From positions 1 to 5,792 of the forward strand of contig CANJYC010000133.1 in NCBI GenBank assembly GCA_947478985.1: DNA of 5,792 bases. The letters run 5' to 3'. This document shows, piece by piece, positions 1-5,279 of this stretch. This DNA is from Acidobacteriota bacterium (GTDB taxonomy: Bacteria > Acidobacteriota > Vicinamibacteria > Vicinamibacterales > UBA2999). The notes under the pieces were generated by a model. It worked only from the letters and a program-made list of their open reading frames with translations, searched no databases and was not told the origin of the DNA. Position numbers and translations under genes: made by a program. Every line of letters begins with the position of its first letter. The first letter of the stretch is position 1.

Positions 1-1005
1 GATATCAACTCCGTGCAGGAAGGGGCCGAACTTCGCGAATTGGTGGCGAAATCGTTAGAACAGCAGGCGACGGTCATCGTGAACGATGCCGTAGCGGTGT
101 TTCCCTTTTCCGGCGTCGCCGCCCGCGGGACCGAGTCACACACGCGCATCGGCGAGGTGATTCTGCAATTGCTCGCAGGTGCAGCCCGCGCGGGGGAACT
201 CGATCCGCGAAGCGAACTCGTCGGCGAGCTGCGTCAGGCAGCCGAGATCGGGGACATTTCGATTAAGCAACTGTGCGGATTGGTGTATCTGGTTGAACGG
301 GCGGCGCTGGACGAGCTGGCGCTCAACGAGTCGTTCGGTGCCACATCCGAACCCTGGCCGGCCCTTGCCCAGATCGTGCGGCGCTCCTCGTTTGACGTGC
401 TGGCGGCATTTGCCGACCGGCTGAGCCGCGAACCAGGCCGCGATGCCCTCACTGATTCCCTGACCACGCTCCACACCCGCGCCGTAATCGTCGCGGCCAC
501 TGAGAAGGAAATTCAGCGAGCCGAGCGGTTTCTCCACCCGTTCGCGCTGATCCTGATCGACATCGACCGACTCGCCGAGATCAATGCCAACCAGGGATTT
601 GGATCGGGCGACCGGGTGCTGGAACGGCTGGGCATCCTCATCGGTAAATATTTCCGCGAGCAGGACTGGGTTGGCCGCTACTCGGGCGACAGCTTCGCGG
701 TACTGCTACCCGAGACGCAGCGAACGCATGCGGTGGTGCTGGCCGAACGGGTCAGAGCAACGGTGGAGGGACGGATTGCCCTGCACGACTACCGCTCGGA
801 AGCGCAGGTGCCGGTCACGGTGTCCGTGGCGGTGGTCTTCGCTGAATCGCTCGATCGCACGATGCACGCGGAACAGCTTTTCGAGGAAGCCCAGCAGGCG
901 ATCTATCGCGCCAAGCTCGCGGGGCGCAATCGCGTGGAAGTTGTCGATATCTCGATTGTTCGCGCGACGGAGCCCCCGCCGCGCGACGTCAACCCGCTGC
1001 GGTAA
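1..1005 (+). CDS. Degenerate GGDEF-domain protein, probable c-di-GMP receptor (5' end uncertain)
   Basis: The reading frame is open from the first base and ends at TAA 1003-1005. The first start codon inside the window is GTG at 13 (330 residues from there); no Shine-Dalgarno precedes it, so the true start may lie upstream. Residues below count from GTG 13. Residues 1-140 are mostly helical and match no family I recognise; I see no membrane segment. Residues 144-312 are a GGDEF domain: DALTDSLTTLHTR at the entry, LIDIDRLAEIN at 181-191 with metal ligand D183, N191 and D200 where guanine-binding residues lie, and AIYRAKLAGRNRVEV near the end. The signature is SGDSF (224-228) instead of GG[D/E]EF: the first Gly and the catalytic fourth-position Glu are both Ser, while the metal-binding acid (D226) remains. 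The allosteric I-site RxxD is intact (R215, D218), exactly five residues before the signature. In the family such proteins (PelD, PopA) are usually inactive cyclases that bind c-di-GMP; that role is inferred here. The gene converges on ino1. Confidence 0.85.
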   Translation, partial: DINSVQEGAELRELVAKSLEQQATVIVNDAVAVFPFSGVAARGTESHTRIGEVILQLLAGAARAGELDPRSELVGELRQAAEIGDISIKQLCGLVYLVERAALDELALNESFGATSEPWPALAQIVRRSSFDVLAAFADRLSREPGRDALTDSLTTLHTRAVIVAATEKEIQRAERFLHPFALILIDIDRLAEINANQGFGSGDRVLERLGILIGKYFREQDWVGRYSGDSFAVLLPETQRTHAVVLAERVRATVEGRIALHDYRSEAQVPVTVSVAVVFAESLDRTMHAEQLFEEAQQAIYRAKLAGRNRVEVVDISIVRATEPPPRDVNPLR

Positions 1006-1034
1006 CGGTCACCCGCGCCGCCAGCGGGACATCA

Positions 1035-1083
1035 GCAGCAAACGGTCGGCGGTGGCGGATCCGCCGTTCATACCGTCTGCTGC
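1035..1083. terminator. Long hairpin between convergent genes, candidate bidirectional terminator
   Basis: Bases 1035-1046 (GCAGCAAACGGT) pair with 1072-1083 (ACCGTCTGCTGC): 11 of 12 positions match, with one A-C mismatch. Inside it CGGCGG (1047-1052) pairs with CCGCCG (1061-1066), leaving an 8-base loop and a 5-base bulge at 1067-1071. An alternative inner fold uses the palindrome GGCGGATCCGCC (1054-1065). The hairpin lies 29 bases after the GGDEF stop and 10 bases after the ino1 stop on the other strand, where a shared terminator is expected. No U-tract follows on either strand, so a classical intrinsic mechanism is not shown. It could also be a 3'-end stabilising structure. Confidence 0.5.
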
Positions 1084-1093
1084 CTACTGCCGA

Positions 1094-2407
1094 CTAATCG
1101 TAATATTCCCGTCCAAGGTGGGTGATCAGCTCTTCGCCCTTCATGTAGCGCAGCGTGTTCTTCAGCTTCATCAGCTGGATGAACAGGTCGTGCTCCGGGT
1201 AGACCTCCGGGGCGTGCATCGGCGCCTTGTAGTAAAACGACAGCCACTCCTGGATGCCGGACATGCCGGCCCGCTTCGCCAGGTCGAGGAAGAGCGCGGA
1301 GTCGAGGACGATCGGCGCGGCCAGAATGCTGTCGCGGCAGAGGAAGTTGATCTTCAGCTGCATCGGATAACCGAGCCAGCCGACGATGTCGATGTTGTCC
1401 CAGCCCTCTTTGTTGTCGCCGCGCGGCGGGTAGTAGTTGATCCGCACGACGTGGCACAGGTCCTTGTAGAGATCCGGATACAGATGCGGCTGAAAGATGT
1501 AGTCGAGCGCTGACTTCTTGCTCTCTTCCTTCGTCTTGAAGGACTCGGGGTCGTCGAGCACCTCGCCGTCGCGATTGCCGAGAATGTTGGTCGAGTACCA
1601 CCCTTTGACGCCAATCAGCCGCGCCTTCAACCCGGGCGCGATGATCGTCTTGATGAGCGTCTGCCCGGTCTTCATGTCATTGCCGGCGAGCGGCGCCTTG
1701 GTGCGCGCGGCCAGCTCCAGCATCGCGGGCACATCGGCGGTCAGGTTCGGCGCCGCATTCGCGAACGGCAGCCCCTCGTGCAGCGCCGCATAGGCGTAAA
1801 TCATGCTGGACGGGATCGCGTCGTCGCTCGCCTCGAGCCCCTTCTCGAAGGCGGCGAGGCTGGCGTGCACCGCGCTCTCCTTCATGAAGACCTCGGTGCT
1901 GCCGGTCCAGACCATGACCAACCGGTCGCAGCCATGCTTCGCCTTGAACGCACGGATGTCGGCGATGACCTGCTCGGCCAGATCGCGCTTGTTCTTCCCC
2001 TTCTTCACGTTGGGGCCGCTGAGGCGCTTCACATAGCGCTGGTCGAAGACAGCCGGCATGGGCTTAATCGCTTCGAGCTCGGCCCGCACCTGCTCCAGCT
2101 GCGCTGGTTCAAGGACACCGGCGGTCTTGGCCGCGGCATAGCAGTCCTCTTCGAAGATGTCCCAGCCGCCGAAGACGAGGTCGTTGAGGTCGGCCAATGG
2201 CACGAACTCGTTGATTTTGGGGGTGCGTGCATCGGAACGCTTGCCGAGACGGACCGTGCCCATCTGGGTCAGCGACCCGATAGGAAGCGCCAGGCCTTTA
2301 CGGATGGCAAACACACCGGCGATGGTCGTCGTCGCCACGGCGCCGAGTCCCACGAGGAGCACGCCGAGCTTGCCGCGTGCAGGGGCGATTTCAAGTGGTG
2401 GAGTCAC
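1094..2407 (-). CDS. ino1: Inositol-3-phosphate synthase (myo-inositol-1-phosphate synthase)
   Basis: This 437-residue cytoplasmic enzyme is expected to convert D-glucose 6-phosphate to 1D-myo-inositol 3-phosphate by an NAD-dependent oxidation, cyclisation and reduction, the committed step to inositol. Visible motifs are a dinucleotide-binding loop near the N-terminus (GLGAVATTTIAG, 20-31, where eukaryotic enzymes have GxGGNNG), VMVWTGSTEVF (164-174, equivalent to the LWTANTERY block), EGLPFANAAPNLT (211-223), GNDMKTGQT (242-250), NILGNRDGEVL (274-284) and KSALDYIF (298-305), all characteristic of the family. Length and motif wording resemble the bacterial group found in Bacteroidota and relatives rather than the shorter actinobacterial form. 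The start is GTG at 2407: an in-frame TAG sits 9 bases upstream (2417-2419) and the nucleotide-binding strand begins by residue 13. No Shine-Dalgarno precedes it, but TATAGT lies 8 bases upstream. It is transcribed alone, divergent from a methyltransferase. No phosphatidylinositol synthase or inositol monophosphatase is present in the window. Confidence 0.95.
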   Translation of the reverse strand: MTPPLEIAPARGKLGVLLVGLGAVATTTIAGVFAIRKGLALPIGSLTQMGTVRLGKRSDARTPKINEFVPLADLNDLVFGGWDIFEEDCYAAAKTAGVLEPAQLEQVRAELEAIKPMPAVFDQRYVKRLSGPNVKKGKNKRDLAEQVIADIRAFKAKHGCDRLVMVWTGSTEVFMKESAVHASLAAFEKGLEASDDAIPSSMIYAYAALHEGLPFANAAPNLTADVPAMLELAARTKAPLAGNDMKTGQTLIKTIIAPGLKARLIGVKGWYSTNILGNRDGEVLDDPESFKTKEESKKSALDYIFQPHLYPDLYKDLCHVVRINYYPPRGDNKEGWDNIDIVGWLGYPMQLKINFLCRDSILAAPIVLDSALFLDLAKRAGMSGIQEWLSFYYKAPMHAPEVYPEHDLFIQLMKLKNTLRYMKGEELITHLGREYYD

Positions 2408-2415
2408 AATCGGCC

Positions 2416-2421
2416 ACTATA
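2416..2421 (-). promoter_or_regulatory. Candidate -10 element for leaderless ino1
   Basis: On the minus strand the hexamer is TATAGT, matching the TATAAT consensus at 5 of 6 positions. It ends 8 bases before the GTG start of ino1, so transcription would begin at or next to the start codon. No good -35 box is seen at 17-18 bases spacing. The absence of a Shine-Dalgarno before GTG fits a leaderless message. Confidence 0.4.
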
Positions 2422-2425
2422 TCAT

Positions 2426-2430
2426 GAGGA
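2426..2430 (+). promoter_or_regulatory. Shine-Dalgarno of the methyltransferase gene
   Basis: GAGGA lies 7 bases before ATG 2438 and fixes the start of the methyltransferase inside a much longer open frame that continues upstream, antisense to ino1. A competing reading is that TATCAT at 2420-2425 is a -10 box; the message would then begin after this site and not carry it. Confidence 0.6.
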
Positions 2431-2437
2431 AATTCGC

Positions 2438-3013
2438 ATGTTTTTCCTCCGAAAGCCTAGGGTCTCGACCGAACCACTCGCGCTCACCATGAGCGGCGTC
2501 CGTATGGGAGAACGCCTCCTGGAAATCGGTGCCGACGATCCGCCGCTACTGGCGGCGCTTGCGCTGAAAGTCGGCATGAGCGGGACCGCCGTTGTTGCCG
2601 TCGATAATCCGCAGGCTGCCGCCCTCGCAACAGATGCGGCGGCACGCGCAGGAGCGCTCATTGAGCTGCGCGTCGGACCGTACGAATCGCTTGGGTCTGA
2701 TGCCGCCATGTTCGACGTGGTGGTGTTGCACGGCACCGGCGGGCTGCTCCCTTCCCTCCAGGCGGACGGACGCGCCGACGCCGTGCTGCGCGCTGCGCGT
2801 CTGGCGCTCCGCCATGGTGGACGCATCGTGGTCATCGAAGCCGGTCCTCGGAACCGGCTGGGCGGGCTCCTGCCGCCGCTCCGACCGAACACCGGGCACG
2901 ATTCGGCAGACGCCACCCTTGCGGCACTCGAGACCGCGGGCTTCTCGCCGGTGCGCCTCCTCTCAGAACGCGACGGCTACCGCTTCGTCGAGGGACTGAA
3001 GACCAACGGCTGA
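2438..3013 (+). CDS. Small class I SAM-dependent methyltransferase
   Basis: This 191-residue cytoplasmic protein has the Rossmann order of class I methyltransferases: LLEIGADDPPLLAALA (27-42) as motif I, VVAVDN (52-57) with the acidic residue that normally contacts the SAM ribose, FDVVVLHG (92-99) as motif IV, ARLALRHGGRIVVIEAG (120-136) as the following strand and loop, and a C-terminal YRFVEGLK. Motif I lacks the usual GxGxG spacing (GADDP instead), which is seen in divergent UbiE- or methyltransferase-11-like proteins. Only about 25 residues precede motif I, so there is no separate substrate domain. Substrate unknown. The start ATG 2438 is chosen because GAGGA lies 7 bases upstream; the open frame extends further back to 1778 but only antisense to ino1. 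It is divergent from ino1 with a 30-base gap and followed after 46 bases by the ZIP transporter gene, which may have its own promoter. No functional link to either neighbour is visible. Confidence 0.82.
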   Translation: MFFLRKPRVSTEPLALTMSGVRMGERLLEIGADDPPLLAALALKVGMSGTAVVAVDNPQAAALATDAAARAGALIELRVGPYESLGSDAAMFDVVVLHGTGGLLPSLQADGRADAVLRAARLALRHGGRIVVIEAGPRNRLGGLLPPLRPNTGHDSADATLAALETAGFSPVRLLSERDGYRFVEGLKTNG

Positions 3014-3021
3014 CTGCGGCG

Positions 3022-3051
3022 GTGACGTTGCCTCGTGAAAGTCGTTATCAT
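3022..3051 (+). promoter_or_regulatory. Candidate promoter for leaderless ZIP transporter gene
   Basis: GTGACG (3022-3027, matching the TTGACA consensus at 4 of 6) is separated by 18 bases from TATCAT (3046-3051, 5 of 6 matches to TATAAT). The hexamer ends 8 bases before GTG 3060, so the expected transcription start coincides with the start codon. No Shine-Dalgarno lies at a usable distance; the purine run GAAAG (3037-3041) is 18 bases away. Confidence 0.42.
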
Positions 3052-3059
3052 CGCGATGC

Positions 3060-3791
3060 GTGCGCACGTTGTTCATCGCTGTCGGGTTGAGTCTGCTGGG
3101 CGGAATGGGCGGGCTGATCGTCGCCTCCGGCATTCTCCTCGTCAAGGAGCCGTACCGCTCGAAGCTGGTGCCGTGGCTGGTCAGCTATGCCGTGGGCACG
3201 CTGCTCGGCGCGTCGATGTTGACGATCCTGCCGGAAACGCTCGAACACCTGCCGGCGATTCAGGTCTTTTCGACGCTGCTCGGCGGCATCCTGCTGTTCT
3301 TCGTCCTCGAAAAGCTGGTGCTCTGGCGGCACTGCCACACCCACGACTGTGAGGTGCACGACGGCAGTGTCATGCCGGTGATCGTCGGCGATGCCTTCCA
3401 CAACTTCGTCGATGGTGCGGTTATCGCGGCGGCCGTGCTGACGTCGGTCCCGCTCGGCATCAGCACGGCCATCGCAGTGGCCGCTCATGAGATCCCTCAG
3501 GAACTGGGCGACTTTGCCATCCTGCTGCACGCGGGCTACTCGCGCGGACGGGCCCTGCTCCTCAATGTGCTCTCGGCGGCGGCGAGCGCGGTCGGCGCTG
3601 TGGCGGCACTCGTCGCATTCGAATTCACCCCGTCACTCCTGCCCTACTGCCTCGTGCTCGCGGCGGCCAGCTTCCTCTACGTCGCGATGGCGGACCTCAT
3701 CCCGGGCCTTCATCGCGGCCGAACCGATGCGGGCTCCCTGCGGCAGATCCTTCTGATCGCCGCGGGCGTCGCCACGATGCTGATCCTCTAA
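3060..3791 (+). CDS. ZIP-family divalent metal (zinc) transporter
   Basis: This 243-residue inner-membrane protein is expected to import Zn2+ or a similar divalent cation into the cytoplasm. Hydrophobic segments are visible at about 3-26, 38-57, 66-87, 104-128, 132-158, 165-186, 194-215 and 227-243, consistent with the eight helices of ZIP proteins. The metal-binding motifs are intact: HNFVDG (114-119) in helix 4 and HEIPQELGD (143-151) in helix 5. This is the wording of the LIV-1-like ZIP subfamily. A His/Cys-rich stretch (H91, C92, H93, H95, C97, H100) between helices 3 and 4 may bind metal; that loop faces the cytoplasm in ZIP proteins. The start GTG 3060 follows an in-frame stop at 3036-3038; an internal TTG at 3069 is possible but would cut the first helix. 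There is no Shine-Dalgarno. It lies 46 bases after the methyltransferase. Metal specificity cannot be read from the sequence. Confidence 0.92.
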   Translation: MRTLFIAVGLSLLGGMGGLIVASGILLVKEPYRSKLVPWLVSYAVGTLLGASMLTILPETLEHLPAIQVFSTLLGGILLFFVLEKLVLWRHCHTHDCEVHDGSVMPVIVGDAFHNFVDGAVIAAAVLTSVPLGISTAIAVAAHEIPQELGDFAILLHAGYSRGRALLLNVLSAAASAVGAVAALVAFEFTPSLLPYCLVLAAASFLYVAMADLIPGLHRGRTDAGSLRQILLIAAGVATMLIL

Positions 3792-3805
3792 AGCGCACAA
3801 CCCCC

Positions 3806-3823
3806 GGCGGGTGTTCACTCGCC
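3806..3823 (+). terminator. Short hairpin after the ZIP gene, weak terminator candidate
   Basis: GGCGGGT (3806-3812) pairs with ACTCGCC (3817-3823), six Watson-Crick pairs and one G-U, around a GTTC loop, starting 14 bases after the ZIP stop. No U-tract follows, so termination here is only plausible from position. Confidence 0.25.
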
Positions 3824-3902
3824 ATCTGTCCTCACCGGTGGACGCCCCGGCAAAAAACCGCCGGCCTCGCCTGATTCATGCGCAGATCCGCGCCTCATGC
3901 GC

Positions 3903-3918
3903 TGGCACCAACTTTGAT
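3903..3918 (+). promoter_or_regulatory. Sigma-54-like promoter upstream of the BON gene
   Basis: TGGCAC (3903-3908), five bases, then TTGAT (3914-3918) matches the -24/-12 layout TGGCAC-N5-TTGCW except that the -12 GC is GA. The predicted start near 3928-3930 would leave the Shine-Dalgarno at 3933 in a leader of about 18 bases. No upstream activator site was identified, and the missing C is an important mismatch. Confidence 0.27.
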
Positions 3919-3932
3919 ATCTCCCGAACTGT

Positions 3933-3938
3933 AGGAGG
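3933..3938 (+). promoter_or_regulatory. Strong Shine-Dalgarno of the BON gene
   Basis: A full AGGAGG lies 8 bases before ATG 3947. It settles the start and is the strongest ribosome-binding site in the window, suggesting efficient translation. Confidence 0.85.
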
Positions 3939-3946
3939 TTGAAAAG

Positions 3947-4489
3947 ATGTTCACACGCATCATCACCGCCGTATTCGTGGCGCTGGCAGCCGTGACACCG
4001 GCCTGGGCAGCGCAGCCAACCAATCTCGAGCTCTACCGCAGCGTGCAAACCCAGGTGCTGCGCTACTCCCACTTCACCGTCTTCGATAGCGTGAGTGCCG
4101 GAATCAACAACGGCGTCGTGACACTGCAGGGGAAGGTCACCATGCCCTACAAGCGCACTGACCTCGAGAAGCGCGTGGCAAAGGTGGCGGGTGTCACGAA
4201 GGTGAACAACCAGATTGAGGTCCTGCCGGCCTCAAGATTTGACGATGAACTGCGGATTGGTATCGCCCGGGTTCTCTACAGCAACTCGGGCTTCCTTGGC
4301 TACGGGTCGATGGTGTCTCCCCCGATTCACATCATCGTGGATCGCGGCCACGTGACCCTTGAAGGTGTCGTCAACAACAACCTCGATCGCGCGCTGGCTC
4401 GGTCACTCGTCAGCGGCTTCCAGGTGTTCTCGTTGACGAACGGATTGAAGACGATCGCCGAAGCGAAGGCTGAGCTGGAATCGCTCTAA
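3947..4489 (+). CDS. Exported protein with two BON domains
   Basis: This 180-residue protein begins with a Sec signal peptide: charged MFTR, a hydrophobic core at 5-17 and an A-W-A cleavage motif, giving a predicted cut between A21 and A22. The mature part is two BON domains in tandem. The first spans about 28-95 with the core AGINNGVVTLQGKV (51-64), the LEKRVAKVAGVTKVNNQIEV helix-strand (73-92) and a closing strand. The second spans about 98-172 with IHIIVDRGHVTLEGVV (127-142) and a more divergent end in which the usual VxxVxN is replaced by FQVFSLTNGL. BON domains bind phospholipid or other surfaces in periplasmic proteins such as OsmY; the role here is inferred as periplasmic or envelope-associated, with no known partner. 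The start is fixed by AGGAGG 8 bases upstream. It stands alone, converging on the lipoprotein gene, and may be stress-regulated if the sigma-54-like site is real. Confidence 0.9.
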   Translation: MFTRIITAVFVALAAVTPAWAAQPTNLELYRSVQTQVLRYSHFTVFDSVSAGINNGVVTLQGKVTMPYKRTDLEKRVAKVAGVTKVNNQIEVLPASRFDDELRIGIARVLYSNSGFLGYGSMVSPPIHIIVDRGHVTLEGVVNNNLDRALARSLVSGFQVFSLTNGLKTIAEAKAELESL

Positions 4490-4509
4490 GGGGACACTCG
4501 CACTCACAA

Positions 4510-4558
4510 CACCGATGCCCGCCGGGCCGCGCCTCAGCGCGGTCAGGCGGCGTCGGTG
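4510..4558. terminator. Long hairpin between convergent genes, candidate bidirectional terminator
   Basis: CACCGATGCC (4510-4519) pairs with GGCGTCGGTG (4549-4558) over ten positions including one G-U. After a single bulged C, GCC (4521-4523) pairs with GGC (4546-4548). After a 3x3 internal loop, CCGCGC (4527-4532) pairs with GCGCGG (4537-4542) around a CTCA loop. The structure starts 21 bases after the BON stop and includes the stop and last codons of the opposing lipoprotein gene. No U-tract follows on either strand. Size and placement mirror the hairpin at 1035-1083. Confidence 0.5.
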
Positions 4559-5271
4559 CCGCGGCCGTGCCGGGCCACCCACCAGATCACGAGGGCGAAT
4601 GTGACGAGCGCTGCGAGGACCGTGCCGCCGAACAGCAGCAGCGTCGAGTAGAGAATCGACGCCGTCGCCATCTGGACCTGGATGTCCACCGAGGTCCCCT
4701 TCAGCCGCTCGGACAGCGGTTGTTCCCACTCCAGGATGTTGCCCCGCTGAACGGTCCGAGATGGCGAGTTGTGAAACGGTATCTCGCTCGGGATGTGCAT
4801 CCGGAACGCCACGAGCTCGCTCCCGGTCCAGCCGACGTCGGTCACGGCTTTGGCTGCCGGTGCGCCGACGACCTGGTGGTACTCGAACACATCGTTTCGT
4901 TGTTCGAACCGGTAGGTCGACCACGCGAACAGGGGTACGCGCGACAGTTGCCGCACATCCTGCACCCTGAGGCTGACGTGTACCATCCGGCGGCCGTCGC
5001 GCCTGGCAAGGCTGACGCGCGACACCTCGACGCCGGGGCCGGCAAACAGCGCCCGGACGCGGTCCCGGTCGATACGTGCGCGCGGGCTCACGTCGAGATC
5101 CACGCCATGCAGCGCCACCAGGGCCGGCACCGACGCATTGACATTCAGCGTGGCTGAGCCGTCGAGCGCGAGGTACAGCTCTTCCTCATACTCGTATTCC
5201 TTCTTCAGGACACCGCCGGCGCACGCCGATGTCAGCGCGATGACGAGGAGCAGGAGAGCCGCGAGACGCAT
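4543..5271 (-). CDS. Predicted lipoprotein with C-terminal membrane helix, LppM/DUF3153-like
   Basis: This 242-residue protein has an N-terminal lipoprotein-type signal (MRLAALLLLVIALTSAC, Cys at 17; the box TSAC is slightly off the LxxC norm). It continues with a beta-rich region of about 180 residues and ends with a hydrophobic helix at about 205-232 followed by the short polar tail ARHGRGTDAA. The middle resembles in pattern the LppM/DUF3153 type, with paired strands, NILEWEQPLSERLKG (178-192) just before the membrane segment, and a C-terminal anchor. This is an impression of architecture, not a demonstrated match. If correct, the protein is tied to the cytoplasmic membrane at both ends with its body outside. 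Function unknown. The open frame continues upstream, but ATG 5271 gives the signal peptide directly. TTG 5280, with AAGGA five bases before it, is an alternative adding three residues. It is divergent from polA. Confidence 0.75.
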   Translation of the reverse strand: MRLAALLLLVIALTSACAGGVLKKEYEYEEELYLALDGSATLNVNASVPALVALHGVDLDVSPRARIDRDRVRALFAGPGVEVSRVSLARRDGRRMVHVSLRVQDVRQLSRVPLFAWSTYRFEQRNDVFEYHQVVGAPAAKAVTDVGWTGSELVAFRMHIPSEIPFHNSPSRTVQRGNILEWEQPLSERLKGTSVDIQVQMATASILYSTLLLFGGTVLAALVTFALVIWWVARHGRGTDAA

Positions 5272-5279
5272 GAACGCCA

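Larger units (their letters stand above)
3792..3946. other. 155-base intergenic region between the ZIP and BON genes
   Basis: This is the longest non-coding stretch in the window. It holds the short hairpin at 3806-3823, a weaker CCGGC/GCCGG inverted repeat around an A-run (3847-3864), a directly repeated TCATGCGC (3876-3883 and 3895-3902), a sigma-54-like sequence at 3903-3918 and the strong Shine-Dalgarno of the BON gene. I see no small ORF with a convincing start. Confidence 0.5.

Noticed and set aside
1..1083. Possible c-di-GMP signalling cluster around the GGDEF gene.
   Set aside because: No EAL, HD-GYP, PilZ or second GGDEF gene is present, and the neighbouring genes have unrelated roles and opposite orientation.
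584..1513. 309-codon plus-strand open frame overlapping the GGDEF gene and the 3' end of ino1.
   Set aside because: Arg/Ser-rich shadow frame spanning two well-supported genes on different strands and the hairpin; no domain or ribosome-binding site.
1778..2437. Long plus-strand open frame continuous with the methyltransferase, which could suggest a larger fusion protein.
   Set aside because: It is entirely antisense to ino1, reads as low-complexity His/Arg/Asp-rich text without a domain, and the ATG at 2438 has a Shine-Dalgarno and begins the recognisable methyltransferase.
3048..3530. 160-codon minus-strand open frame opposite the ZIP gene.
   Set aside because: Arg/Gln/His-rich antisense shadow of the transmembrane coding sequence; the ZIP frame carries intact HNFxDG and HEIPQE motifs.
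3847..3864. CCGGC/GCCGG inverted repeat around an A-run, considered as a minus-strand or plus-strand terminator.
   Set aside because: Only five base pairs, and the A-run sits in the loop rather than after the stem.
3876..3902. Direct repeat TCATGCGC (3876-3883 and 3895-3902) considered as an operator or CRISPR-like repeat.
   Set aside because: Two short copies only, no third copy or spacer regularity; too little to support a binding site.
4567..5157. 196-codon plus-strand open frame opposite the lipoprotein gene.
   Set aside because: No start signal or recognisable domain; its composition is that of an antisense frame in GC-rich DNA, while the minus strand has a signal peptide and membrane helix in register.
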